A DNA stretch of 64,000 bases from Psychromicrobium lacuslunae (GTDB lineage: Bacteria; Actinomycetota; Actinomycetes; Actinomycetales; Micrococcaceae): NCBI RefSeq assembly GCF_000950575.1, contig NZ_CP011005.1, positions 2,046,001 to 2,110,000 of the forward strand, in the 5' to 3' direction. The position numbers were made by a program, and so were the translations under genes. The notes beneath the pieces were generated by a model. The model did no database searches. It worked only from the letters and a program-made list of their open reading frames with translations, and was not told the DNA's origin. Shown here piece after piece: positions 28,128 through 36,746 of the stretch. Positions within the stretch are counted from its first letter, which is position 1. Each line of letters starts with the position of its first letter.

Positions 28128-28796
28128 CTAAGCAGACTCCGCAGCCCAAGGCTGGGCATATCCGAAGCTGGAGCGTGCCTGGGCCAGCGACATCCCGGCG
28201 CGCACCGCTTCGGCGATCCGTTCCTCGGTGAGGCGCACCCGCTCGGCACGCTCTACTACTTCAGCGAGCAACTCGGCCGGCACTACCAGCGCCCCGTTGT
28301 CATCGGCGAGCACATAGTCGCCCGGAGCCACCGGCAGGCCGGCCAGATCAAGCCGTTCGCCAACTGCCGCTAGTTCAACCCGGTTCTTCCCACTCACCAT
28401 TGAGACCCCAGCACTGAACAACGGAAACCCCAGTTCCCTGGTCTCAGCGAGGTCCCGAACCGAACCAAAGACGATAGAGCCAGCGACTTTCCGAAGTCCC
28501 GCCGTGATGGTGAGCAACGAACCCCAGGTGGTGCACTCCAATGAACCGGCATTATCAGAGACGATCACCGCCCCCTCCGGCACCTCGTCAATGTAATTGG
28601 CGGCATTGCGAAATCCGCCGACAGGGTCAGCGATGGCTTGGTAGCGCACCGTAAAAGCCGGACCACAAAACCGGGAACCCGGAACCCGAGAGACCACCTG
28701 CGGGATCTTGCCCGGTACGCCCAGGCTGTCTAATGCGTCGGAGACTTCGGCGGTATCCAGCGCGGCTAAACGCTCAGGGAGATTGCTGGGGGTCAT
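28128..28796 (-). CDS. RraA-family protein (possible HMG/CHA aldolase or oxaloacetate decarboxylase)
   Basis: The 222-residue protein has the RraA fold motifs: the TAEVSDALDSLGVPG N-terminus, FGSVRDLAETRELGFPLFSAG with the conserved Arg-Asp, and DYVLADDNGALVVPAELL. Family members are metal-dependent 4-hydroxy-4-methyl-2-oxoglutarate aldolases and oxaloacetate decarboxylases, or RNase E inhibitors. As the neighbours are catabolic enzymes, an aldolase or decarboxylase is more likely than an RNase regulator. The ATG at 28796 overlaps the upstream TGA by four bases. Confidence 0.85.
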   Translation of the reverse strand: MTPSNLPERLAALDTAEVSDALDSLGVPGKIPQVVSRVPGSRFCGPAFTVRYQAIADPVGGFRNAANYIDEVPEGAVIVSDNAGSLECTTWGSLLTITAGLRKVAGSIVFGSVRDLAETRELGFPLFSAGVSMVSGKNRVELAAVGERLDLAGLPVAPGDYVLADDNGALVVPAELLAEVVERAERVRLTEERIAEAVRAGMSLAQARSSFGYAQPWAAESA

Positions 28797-30964
28797 GATT
28801 GCGAATCCTTCTTTACGTGGTGGATCAGGGCGAGTAAACAAAAATCACGGATTGCGGTCTGGATTTCCGGGCCACGATTAGGGAAGACCGCGCGGCGACT
28901 ACCCCCTCTGGCTGAGCCGTCGACCGTCACGATCACCCTGACCGTGCCGGTGTGCTCAGTCTCTGAGCCGCCCTGCCACTCCAGCGAAGTCTCCAGATCG
29001 TAGCCTTGCTCCGCCCCGCCCAGCCCTTCCAGCAGCGCTGCGGCGGCACCACTGACCGATCCCAATTTTGCGTTCGGGGTGGCGGCCAGCTCGGCGAGCG
29101 CGTCACGTCCGTCCCTGCTCACCAGCTGCTCGGCGAAGCGCTGATCCAATTCAGCTTCGAGCGCCGTCGAGAGCTCGCCGTCAAGGCGCACATCGACATA
29201 TGGGTAATTCCACACCGTGTGCAGTTCGACCTCAGACTGATGACTCGCCAGGGCCTGGTGGAAGGCCTCGGCGAGATCGGACTCGACCGCTCCAAGCAGC
29301 CTCCAGCTGTGTTGCTGAGGAGGCTGATGGCTCGGCAAGCTATTAATAAATTGGGCCAGCATCGGCTCGCACTCCTTGGGCGGACCGGGAAACACACCGA
29401 TGCGGGTGCCACGAACCAGCAGACTGAAACCGGCCGCGGTGCCGTTCGGATTGCTCAGAACCTCCGCCCCTTTGGGGAAAAACGCTTGACGCCGATTAGT
29501 CTCGGAGGCCTCAATGCCGAAGGAATGCAGTCGCTGAACAACGCCTGCCCAGACTTGTTCGTCAAAGCCCAGCTCAGCTCCGCAGGCCTTGGCCACCGCC
29601 TCCCGAGTGATGTCATCCGAGGTGGGGCCCAGGCCACCAGCGACCACCAGCACGGCATCCCGACCGATGGCGGCCGAAGTGGCGTCGCTAATATCAGGTA
29701 TCAGGTCGCGCAGGGTGCTGTGCTGGCGTACTTCGTAACCTTGTTGGCTCAATCGGGCGGAGGCAGCCCGACTATTAGAGTCGAGATAGTCGCCAGCGGT
29801 GAGTTCGCCGCCAATCGTCAGGATACTGGCGGTGGGCCGAGCTCGATGACCGCCGAGCCGCTTACGCAGCTCACCAACCACTGTGCTCATAGTGGCGTTG
29901 CCACCCAAGTCATAAGTAAGAACTTTGCGGTCAGTCACCATGCTGACCACCGCCCTGCTGAGTTCTGCGCTCTGATCAGCAAATCCCAGGTGGCTCAGCA
30001 TTTGTGCCGCGGTAAGCGCCATTGCCAGTGGATTAGCTTTGTCCTGACCCGCCATCTGTGGCGCGCTACCGTGCACCGGTTCGAAGTAGCTGGTACTTGA
30101 GCCGTAATTTCCGCTGCCAGCCAGTCCCAGGCCACCCATCATTCCCGCCCCGAGGTCGGAGAGGATATCCCCGAACATATTCTCCGCGACGATCACCCCG
30201 AACTGCTCGGGACGCCGAACCATCCAGAGCGCAATCGCGTCGACATTATGGATATCCGCGGTGATTTCCGGATATTCGGCGGCAATCAGCTCAAAGCGTT
30301 CGCGCAGATGATTTCCGCTGTAACGCATCACATTGGGTTTATCAGCCACGGTCACCCGATGGTGTCCATGTTTGCGAGCGTACTCGAAGCTGAATCGGAA
30401 GAGCCGATCCATCGCTGATTCGGTCTGCAGGCGAATACTCGCGCTGCTTCGTTCCCGGCCGGAAACATCAGCATTGGGATGATCTTTCACTAACTCCCAC
30501 AAACCTTCAGGTGGTTGGTGGTAGTCAAAACCGGCGTAGAGCCCTTCCGAGTTCTCCCGGATCACCGCGAATCTAAAACGCTGATTGACCAGGTCTTCGG
30601 AAACTCGCACATTTGCGAATAAGCCCAGGCGCTGACGAAGCTGAATCACCGGAGAAACATATTTCAGACCCCTATCCCGCAGTTCCGGAGCCAGCTCCTG
30701 CTCGGCCTCCCGTAAGGGTTTGCTGGTCACGGCGCCTAATAGACAACTGTCCGATTTCTCCAGTAAATCCCAGGTTCGTTGCGGTACTGGATCGCCCTGT
30801 TCGCACCACTGCTGCCAGCCAATTGCGCCCTCTTCAAAGGCAATCGGCAGGCCAAAGCCGTCAAGGGCCGGAATCAGCTTGTCAAGGATTTCGCTACCGA
30901 TGCCGTCCCCGGGTAATACCGCAATGCGGCGCTTCGTGGGACTGCTAGAAGGTTCAGTGCTCAT
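28793..30964 (-). CDS. fusion of isocitrate/isopropylmalate-type dehydrogenase with a CinA-like protein
   Basis: One uninterrupted frame of 723 codons joins two enzymes. Residues about 12-373 are a beta-decarboxylating dehydrogenase: LPGDGIGSE, RENSEGLYAG (Tyr143), VADKPN (Lys209), metal aspartates near 242, 266 and 270, and EPVHGSAPQMAGQDKANP for NAD binding, ending in DLGGNATM. Residues about 380-545 are the CinA N-terminal domain (GGELTAGDYLDSN, GGLGPTSDD at 443-451, NPNGTAAGF, FPGPPKE). Residues about 553-723 look like the CinA middle domain and a degenerate PncC domain lacking ESCTGG. The family of the dehydrogenase half includes tartrate and isopropylmalate dehydrogenases. The ATG at 30964 overlaps the previous gene by 11 bases; a TTG at 30979 is possible. 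No frameshift or internal stop is seen at the junction. Confidence 0.85.
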   Translation of the reverse strand: MSTEPSSSPTKRRIAVLPGDGIGSEILDKLIPALDGFGLPIAFEEGAIGWQQWCEQGDPVPQRTWDLLEKSDSCLLGAVTSKPLREAEQELAPELRDRGLKYVSPVIQLRQRLGLFANVRVSEDLVNQRFRFAVIRENSEGLYAGFDYHQPPEGLWELVKDHPNADVSGRERSSASIRLQTESAMDRLFRFSFEYARKHGHHRVTVADKPNVMRYSGNHLRERFELIAAEYPEITADIHNVDAIALWMVRRPEQFGVIVAENMFGDILSDLGAGMMGGLGLAGSGNYGSSTSYFEPVHGSAPQMAGQDKANPLAMALTAAQMLSHLGFADQSAELSRAVVSMVTDRKVLTYDLGGNATMSTVVGELRKRLGGHRARPTASILTIGGELTAGDYLDSNSRAASARLSQQGYEVRQHSTLRDLIPDISDATSAAIGRDAVLVVAGGLGPTSDDITREAVAKACGAELGFDEQVWAGVVQRLHSFGIEASETNRRQAFFPKGAEVLSNPNGTAAGFSLLVRGTRIGVFPGPPKECEPMLAQFINSLPSHQPPQQHSWRLLGAVESDLAEAFHQALASHQSEVELHTVWNYPYVDVRLDGELSTALEAELDQRFAEQLVSRDGRDALAELAATPNAKLGSVSGAAAALLEGLGGAEQGYDLETSLEWQGGSETEHTGTVRVIVTVDGSARGGSRRAVFPNRGPEIQTAIRDFCLLALIHHVKKDSQS

Positions 30965-31715
30965 TGATGAATTGCTCAATTTTCTCTCGTAGGAATTCCG
31001 GTTCTTGCTGATGCGCCCGCATACCTGCGCGGGCGACTTCCAAGCTCTGATCCTGCTCTCGGCGACGCAGATGTTCCCGGGTCACCAGTTGGGACAGCTC
31101 GCCCACAATTGACAGGATCCGCCCGTCGTAGTTCGCAACTGCACCACTGAGCTCCAAACCTTGGAAGAAGCTCAGCGCCTCAGTCCGTGGGTTTGACCGC
31201 GAAGAGCTTTCGGTCAACTGAGCTTCGTTCGACTCGACTAACGGCGCGGAGCCCGTTGTCCCGGGGGCGATTAGCTGAGTGAGTAGCTGGTGCGCGGCCT
31301 CAGCGTTGCCGCTGCGATTCAGCTCCACAATGGCATTCAATTTGCCCACCAGCACCGGGTCGGCGACGGTTGGTGAAGAAAAAAGCACCACCGGAAGGTG
31401 CACTCCACTGTCCTCCAGCAAGGCTTGAAGCACCGCGCCGCCAAGGGCGTTTCCAGCCAGCAGATCGAATTCTGAGAAATCGATCCGAGCGCGCCAATAA
31501 GCTACCAGGGCGGCAAAGTCGTGCACCGATTTGCCAACCGGCTCGACGGTGTCAACGAAGTTAATTCTGTGTCCGCGCTCGCGCAATAAAGCAGCCAATG
31601 GTTCAAAGAAGGCGCCCTGATCCCAGCTCGGTAAATACGGCGCCAAGAAGAGCCAATGCTGACCCCTCAGCTGCTCAGCATTCAGCTCTTCTTCACCGAG
31701 CCTGGCGCTGGTCAC
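30954..31715 (-). CDS. alpha/beta-hydrolase-like protein lacking the nucleophilic serine
   Basis: The 253-residue protein reads like an alpha/beta-hydrolase: HWLFLAPYLPSWDQGAFFEPLAALLRERGH as a first strand and helix, a strand-elbow-helix at LLAGNALGGAVLQALL, and LPVVLFSSPTV as the next strand. The elbow is G88-N-A90-L-G, so Ala replaces the expected Ser/Cys/Asp nucleophile. It therefore may bind rather than hydrolyse, or use another mechanism. The fold call is from pattern only. The GTG start overlaps the aldolase stop (GTGA), and the 3' end overlaps the dehydrogenase-CinA gene, so it is embedded in the operon. Confidence 0.7.
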   Translation of the reverse strand: MTSARLGEEELNAEQLRGQHWLFLAPYLPSWDQGAFFEPLAALLRERGHRINFVDTVEPVGKSVHDFAALVAYWRARIDFSEFDLLAGNALGGAVLQALLEDSGVHLPVVLFSSPTVADPVLVGKLNAIVELNRSGNAEAAHQLLTQLIAPGTTGSAPLVESNEAQLTESSSRSNPRTEALSFFQGLELSGAVANYDGRILSIVGELSQLVTREHLRRREQDQSLEVARAGMRAHQQEPEFLREKIEQFINEH

Positions 31716-32677
31716 AGCTGGCCCGCTGATACCAACGCAGGAAGGCGCTGCTCAGCCAGCTTCTGCGCTACCTCCAGCATCTTCGGCGGAGAAGGATGTT
31801 CGATCAGGCCGAGCTTCTCTACGCTCAGATCGAAGTGACCGAGCACAAAATTGGACATATTGAGTTCGGGCAGCGAAGCGGGAATCTCACCGCGCAACAG
31901 ATTAACCAGTGAGATCGCTTCTCCTAAGTCCAGCTTGCCGGAATCCCAGCCGCTTCGAAGCAGATAGGAGAACCACTCCTCGGTCCGTAAGTTGCCGGAG
32001 CCCTTGCCCATCCCCATCAGGGAGGAATCGATCCAGCTGGCGCCGCTCTCCACCGCGGCAATCGAGTTAGCCAAGGCGAGACCGAGGTTATTGTGCGCAT
32101 GAAAACCGACAGTCAGCCCAGGATGCTGTCCCACGGTGGTGCGAATCAGCTGCTGGGCGGTTCCGGGAATCAGGCTGCCATTCGAATCCGCGAAGTAAAT
32201 CAAATCGGTGTCAAAGGCGAGCGCCGATTCCAGCGAAATCAGCAGGTCTGCCGGGCTCTTCTCCGAAACCCGAGTGATATTGAGGCTCACGATGAACCCT
32301 TGATCTTGAGCTGCTTTAATAATGCCCGCCTGATGATCTCCGCCGCGGTCCGACCAGCAAATCCGCAGCAATCGCGCGCCGGAGTCGTACATCCGATGGA
32401 TATCGTCAAGGGACACGTTCTTACTGTGCAAAATCATGGCGAGGTGTTCTGAACCAATTTCCTCAGCCATTCTGGCGATGTACCTGTCATCTCCACGGGC
32501 AGTGAGTTCCAAATCGTTGCTTGATTTGAAAGAGCCATTACGGTAGCCGATTTCAACCCAATCAAAACCAGCGCCAACGCTCTGTTTGGCATGCCTGATC
32601 GCATATTCGAGTGGAAACGCGAAACTGTTTCGATACCCGCCATCACGCAAGGTGACATCAATATTTGTAGTTAACAA
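31712..32677 (-). CDS. HMGL-like aldolase (DRE-TIM metallolyase, 4-hydroxy-2-oxovalerate aldolase-like)
   Basis: The 321-residue protein starts NIDVTLRDGGYRN, with the DRE-TIM motif at residues 7-13 (Arg11-Asp12), and has HAHNNLG with His193 and His195 as metal ligands, followed by GASWIDSSLMGMGKGSGN. These are the active-site features of the HMG-CoA lyase/isopropylmalate synthase/4-hydroxy-2-oxovalerate aldolase superfamily. The nearest type is the stand-alone aldolase domain rather than LeuA: no regulatory domain follows. It would make or break a C-C bond next to a 2-oxo acid. It is the first enzyme gene after the MFS gene. Confidence 0.88.
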   Translation of the reverse strand: MLTTNIDVTLRDGGYRNSFAFPLEYAIRHAKQSVGAGFDWVEIGYRNGSFKSSNDLELTARGDDRYIARMAEEIGSEHLAMILHSKNVSLDDIHRMYDSGARLLRICWSDRGGDHQAGIIKAAQDQGFIVSLNITRVSEKSPADLLISLESALAFDTDLIYFADSNGSLIPGTAQQLIRTTVGQHPGLTVGFHAHNNLGLALANSIAAVESGASWIDSSLMGMGKGSGNLRTEEWFSYLLRSGWDSGKLDLGEAISLVNLLRGEIPASLPELNMSNFVLGHFDLSVEKLGLIEHPSPPKMLEVAQKLAEQRLPALVSAGQL

Positions 32678-32705
32678 CTTTTTCTCCCAGGAAGAACAAA
32701 AGAAC

Positions 32706-33956
32706 TCAGGAACGGGTTAGTTTGCCGCGCATGATAACGCGAATAAGGGTTACAGCTGCTAGTGCCATCAACACCAGACACAGCCAGCTAAAGGTGGCAC
32801 TCAGGCCAAATACTTCAGAAACTTTGGCCGCGATGATGGTTGGTACTGAGATCGCCAAATAGGCCGAGATGAAGTACGCCGCCATCACTTCGCCACGTTG
32901 CTCCGAGGGAGCAGACGCACTGATGCGCCGAGTAGAGGACATGAAGCCAATGCCAAATCCAGCCCCGGTGACCAGATTGCCAATCAGAAAAGCCGGAGTG
33001 GAGGCATTCCCCACCCCGATCACCACGATGACCAAGCCGATCAGCAAGGCCAGTAGTGCCAGAATGGTCGCCCGGTGGGTGCTGACTTTACGGAACAAGA
33101 GTGAAATTAGTCCGCCGAAGCCCTGCAACAGCAGCACCATCAGACCGGGAAGCCAGACGCTTGAGCTATTGAAAAGCTGCTTGCTAATCGTGCCGCCGAG
33201 GGAGAGGTAAATGCCGGCCACTGACCAGGCAACCACCACCACTAAAACGGCTGTGGCGAATTCAGGGCGCGCTGCCGCCGGCAGGGCTAGCTTCTGCACT
33301 TTGACCAGAAATCTCCACTGCAGACGCTGCGGATTCTGGACGGTTTCACGCACCCCAAAGAGCGCCAATAAATTCAGCACTCCAATGATCAGTAACACTG
33401 CGTAAGGAAACTGTAGTGGGAAGGTTTGCAACGCTAGACCAAGGCAGGCGAGAAGCGCCCCCATCGCGATACCAGTGGATTGCACCGCAGAATTGTAAGT
33501 TGCGGCGTGACCAGCCGCGTGTTGCGGCTCCACATCGGTCAGTAAAGCGGTTGCGGTTGCGGTGAACACCCCAGTGGCTAAGCCCTGCACCGCTCGGGCA
33601 ATATACAACCACTCCACTGACGGTGCGAAAAAGAAAATTAGCAAGCTGAAGAGCACCAGTCCAAAACTGATCAGAATGGCGGGCTTGCGGCCAAGCCGAT
33701 CCGAGACGCCCCCCAGAAGCAGCAGGGAAACCACCACTCCGGCTGCATAAGTGGCGTAGACGGTGGTCAAGATGGTTGGCGAAAAGCCCCACTCATGTTG
33801 ATATTCGACATAAAGCGGCGAGGGTGCGCCGCTTGCCGCCAAAGTGAGGAAGATGGCAGAAAGCACCACCAGAGTGCAATAGCTAGCAGGTAATTGCGGC
33901 GCTGACGAGACCGCGTCTTGCAGTTGCTGTCGCGGGGTTGAAGTCGGCGAATTCAA
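32706..33956 (-). CDS. MFS transporter, first gene of the LysR-facing operon
   Basis: The 416-residue protein has twelve predicted spans. The motif A loop GGVSDRLGRKPAIL follows span 2, and ARAVQGLATGVFTATATALLTD matches span 5 of drug/H+ or sugar-efflux-type MFS proteins. It is the first gene of the operon and 167 bases from the divergent LysR gene. Since all the following genes are catabolic, import of the substrate is likely, but sequence alone would also fit efflux. The aldolase gene starts 28 bases after its stop. Confidence 0.88.
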   Translation of the reverse strand: MNSPTSTPRQQLQDAVSSAPQLPASYCTLVVLSAIFLTLAASGAPSPLYVEYQHEWGFSPTILTTVYATYAAGVVVSLLLLGGVSDRLGRKPAILISFGLVLFSLLIFFFAPSVEWLYIARAVQGLATGVFTATATALLTDVEPQHAAGHAATYNSAVQSTGIAMGALLACLGLALQTFPLQFPYAVLLIIGVLNLLALFGVRETVQNPQRLQWRFLVKVQKLALPAAARPEFATAVLVVVVAWSVAGIYLSLGGTISKQLFNSSSVWLPGLMVLLLQGFGGLISLLFRKVSTHRATILALLALLIGLVIVVIGVGNASTPAFLIGNLVTGAGFGIGFMSSTRRISASAPSEQRGEVMAAYFISAYLAISVPTIIAAKVSEVFGLSATFSWLCLVLMALAAVTLIRVIMRGKLTRS

Positions 33957-34069
33957 GAATAGATCCTCCGTTGTGAGACCGCTCTGATCGAGGTCAAGAG
34001 GCGGTCGAGCGGGGCGGGCGAGTTGAGTCTAATTCTCGACATATCGCTTTGGCCAAGTGCTTAGAAGCA

Positions 34070-34095
34070 CTATCCTGTATAGGTAATCAGCTATA
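34070..34095. promoter_or_regulatory. overlapping inverted repeats, probable LysR operator
   Basis: Three half-sites CTAT-N5-ATAG and TATAG-N8-CTATA overlap (34070-34082 and 34078-34095), about 30 bases before the LysR start and in the shared intergenic region with the MFS operon. Dyads of this size with T..A ends match LysR-type binding sites. Binding is inferred from position. Confidence 0.6.
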
Positions 34096-34123
34096 GCTCA
34101 ATAACAGATCAAGACGGAGCATC

Positions 34124-35041
34124 GTGAATGATCTCAAAGCCTCATTGGACGGAATTGACGTACGTCATCTGAGGTATTTTCAGGAAGTCGCTGCTCTTGG
34201 CAGCGTTTCCGAAGCGGCCAGCTCACTTGGCCTAGCCCAGCCGAGTCTAAGCCAGCAAATTATTCGGCTCGAGGACAAACTCCATGTCAAGCTTTTTAAG
34301 CGAGTTCCCTCAGGCGTCGAGCTCACTGCGGATGGCGAACGGCTGCTCCCAGTCGCCGATCATTTTACTAGCGCACTGGGAAAATTCATCCGCGAGACCG
34401 CTTCGCCGGCGGTATCGTTCCGGATCGGCATATCTGCGGGTATTCCCTCGGCAGTGCTGCAATCTCTGGAACGAGCCACTAAGTTAGATGGCTCCTTTCC
34501 GGACTGTCGGATGGAGTACCAGGCGCTGCCGTCCAGCAAGCAAATCGACTTGCTGCGCGCCAAGCGTCTTGACCTAGGTCTAATCCACACGGTCGCACCA
34601 ATGAATGATCTTATTGTCCAAGGCATCGGATCGTTTCCGCTGGGCGTCTACCTCAGCACCGACCACCCTTTGGCGAGCCGTGATTCGCTCAGCTGGAATG
34701 ACTTGGTACAGCAACGACTGCTCTGGTTTAAAAGGAGCTTCGCGCCGGGTTATTCGGAATACATCCTGGATCATTTACGGGCGCATGGCTGGCGTCCCGA
34801 ATTGGAATACGTCACGCCGTCCCGGGCGCTTTTTGAATATACGCTGAGCCATCGCGACGATGTGGTGGCGCTCAGACCGCAGAGCGCCGTCGAGAATAAC
34901 TCACAATTCCGCTGGTTTGCTCTGGACGATCCGCCTCGCGAGGAAGTGTTCGCGGCAGTTCATCCCAAGTCAAAAGCAATCGCATTGATTCCGCACCTGC
35001 AGTCATTAACTGAGCTTGGACTTACGCCCTCGCCGCACTAG
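34124..35041 (+). CDS. LysR-family regulator of the divergent aldolase/dehydrogenase-CinA operon
   Basis: The 305-residue protein has the N-terminal winged HTH at about 13-72 (LRYFQEVAALGSVSEAASSLGLAQPSLSQQIIRLEDKLHVKLF) and the periplasmic-binding-like effector domain (FRIGISAGIP...). The GTG or ATG start region is set by AAGACGGAGC before 34124. It is divergent from the MFS-led operon at 33956, the classical layout for a LysR activator that senses a pathway substrate. Inverted repeats lie between the two genes. Confidence 0.92.
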   Translation: MNDLKASLDGIDVRHLRYFQEVAALGSVSEAASSLGLAQPSLSQQIIRLEDKLHVKLFKRVPSGVELTADGERLLPVADHFTSALGKFIRETASPAVSFRIGISAGIPSAVLQSLERATKLDGSFPDCRMEYQALPSSKQIDLLRAKRLDLGLIHTVAPMNDLIVQGIGSFPLGVYLSTDHPLASRDSLSWNDLVQQRLLWFKRSFAPGYSEYILDHLRAHGWRPELEYVTPSRALFEYTLSHRDDVVALRPQSAVENNSQFRWFALDDPPREEVFAAVHPKSKAIALIPHLQSLTELGLTPSPH

Positions 35042-35095
35042 CTGGGGCTGCGATCAGGTCACCGCGGGAAAAGACTTTGCCCGTACTTGGCTAAG

Positions 35096-35221
35096 CTATT
35101 CCCCGCGATTTGAGCGGCGGATCTGCTTGTACCTGGTGATCTCCTTGCTAAAGGTCTTCCTTAGCGTAAAGCCGACCGCTACCAGAGCCACCACGACGAT
35201 CAGAAAAATTATCCAGCCCAT
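35096..35221 (-). CDS. 41-residue single-span membrane protein
   Basis: An ATG at 35221 preceded by AGAAGG at a distance of seven bases opens a 41-codon frame: a hydrophobic span (WIIFLIVVVALVAVGFTL) followed by a strongly basic tail (RKTFSKEITRYKQIRRSNRGE). Net charge places the tail in the cytoplasm. No known family is recognised. It lies between LysR (convergent, 54 bases from stop to stop) and tuf, and is the only reasonable coding sequence in the 370-bp gap. The evidence is the good start site plus the protein-like composition. Confidence 0.6.
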   Translation of the reverse strand: MGWIIFLIVVVALVAVGFTLRKTFSKEITRYKQIRRSNRGE

Positions 35222-35355
35222 GCCAAACCTTCTTTCGCTCCATCTTTGCGTTCAGCTTATCAGCGCACGCTGTGCCCCCTGGCGACTCTTCCCGAAGCAA
35301 CCATGGCGGCTTCGGGGAGTGGGCGTCCACCAGTTCTAAAGACAGCTTAGAGACG

Positions 35356-35391
35356 AAAAAGCCCCGTCCGGCTAACCGGACGGGGCTTTTT
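35356..35391 (-). terminator. tuf terminator
   Basis: GCCCCGTCCGG (35361-35371) pairs with CCGGACGGGGC (35376-35386) around CTAA, flanked by AAAAA and TTTTT, so it can work in both directions. It is 21 bases after the tuf stop. Confidence 0.92.
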
Positions 35392-35411
35392 CTAAGAACT
35401 TAGATCAGCAA

Positions 35412-36602
35412 TTACTTGATGATCTTGGTAACACGGCCCGAACCAACGGTGCGGCCGCCTTCGCGGATAGCGAAGCCGAGGCCCTCTTCCATAGCGATCG
35501 GCTGGATGAGCTCAACGGTCATCTCAGTGTTATCGCCAGGCATGACCATTTCAGTGCCCTCGGGGAGGGTGATGACGCCGGTCACGTCAGTGGTACGGAA
35601 GTAGAACTGCGGGCGGTAGTTCGAGTAGAACGGGTTGTGGCGGCCGCCTTCATCCTTGGACAGGATGTAGACGTTGGCCTCGAAGTCGGTGTGCGGGGTG
35701 ATGGAACCCGGCTTCACGACAACCTGGCCACGCTCAACGTCTTCACGCTTGATACCGCGCAGCAGCAGACCACAGTTCTCGCCTGCCCATGCTTCGTCGA
35801 GCTGCTTGTGGAACATCTCGATACCGGTAACCGTGGTCTTCTGGATCGGGCGGATGCCAACGATCTCGACCTCGGAGTTGATAGCGAGGGTGCCACGCTC
35901 GGCGCGACCGGTCACCACGGTGCCACGACCGGTGATGGTGAAAACATCTTCGATCGGCATCAAGAACGGCTTGTCCTTGTCGCGGATGGGGTCCGGAACG
36001 CTCTCATCGACAGCTTCCATCAGGTCCTCAACGGACTTGACCCACTGCGGATCGCCTTCCAGAGCCTTCAGGCCGGAAACGCGAACCACCGGAGCGTTGT
36101 CGCCGTCGAAGTCCTGCGAGCTGAGCAGTTCACGAACTTCCATTTCGACCAGGTCGAGCAGTTCTTCGTCGTCAACCATGTCCGACTTGTTCAGCGCGAC
36201 CAGCAGGTAGGGAACACCAACCTGGCGGGCGAGCAGAACGTGCTCGCGGGTCTGAGCCATCGGGCCGTCAGTGGCGGCAACCACGAGGATTGCACCGTCC
36301 ATCTGAGCCGCACCGGTGATCATGTTCTTGATGTAGTCAGCGTGACCGGGAGCATCGACGTGTGCGTAGTGACGCTTTTCCGTCTGGTACTCGATGTGCG
36401 CGATGTTGATGGTAATACCGCGCTGGCGCTCTTCCGGTGCCGCGTCAATGGAACCGAAGTCCCGCTGCTCGTTGAGATCCGGGTACTTGTCTGCAAGCAC
36501 CTTGGAAATGGCAGCCGTCAACGTGGTCTTTCCATGGTCAACGTGACCGATGGTGCCGATGTTAACGTGCGGCTTAGTCCGCTCGAACTTTGCCTTCGCC
36601 AC
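35412..36602 (-). CDS. tuf: elongation factor Tu
   Basis: The 396-residue GTPase brings aminoacyl-tRNA to the ribosome. It has GHVDHGKTT (P-loop), [15 protein letters not shown] and the later SGLKALEG segments, and domains 2 and 3 of normal length. The GTG start is set by AGGAGG. It has a possible promoter of its own 70 bases upstream and ends with a strong terminator. It is the last gene of the rpsL-rpsG-fusA-tuf group. Confidence 0.99.
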   Translation of the reverse strand: MAKAKFERTKPHVNIGTIGHVDHGKTTLTAAISKVLADKYPDLNEQRDFGSIDAAPEERQRGITINIAHIEYQTEKRHYAHVDAPGHADYIKNMITGAAQMDGAILVVAATDGPMAQTREHVLLARQVGVPYLLVALNKSDMVDDEELLDLVEMEVRELLSSQDFDGDNAPVVRVSGLKALEGDPQWVKSVEDLMEAVDESVPDPIRDKDKPFLMPIEDVFTITGRGTVVTGRAERGTLAINSEVEIVGIRPIQKTTVTGIEMFHKQLDEAWAGENCGLLLRGIKREDVERGQVVVKPGSITPHTDFEANVYILSKDEGGRHNPFYSNYRPQFYFRTTDVTGVITLPEGTEMVMPGDNTEMTVELIQPIAMEEGLGFAIREGGRTVGSGRVTKIIK

Positions 36603-36671
36603 AGGTTCCTCCTAGAACGTTTATTCAGAAAACTTGCCATCAGGACGCTTTTCGTCACTGAAACCTTATCA

Positions 36672-36700
36672 AGTCTACTGGTGGTCTGTTATTTGTTGAA
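36672..36700 (-). promoter_or_regulatory. possible tuf promoter
   Basis: On the minus strand TTCAAC (36700-36695) and TAGACT (36677-36672) are separated by 17 bases in the 144-bp gap between fusA and tuf. It would give a leader of about 60-65 bases. A separate tuf promoter is usual in actinobacteria. Confidence 0.5.
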
Positions 36701-36746
36701 ATTACGGGTTAGCGCAAGGCTAACACTGTGCTCGTTGAGCTAAAGC

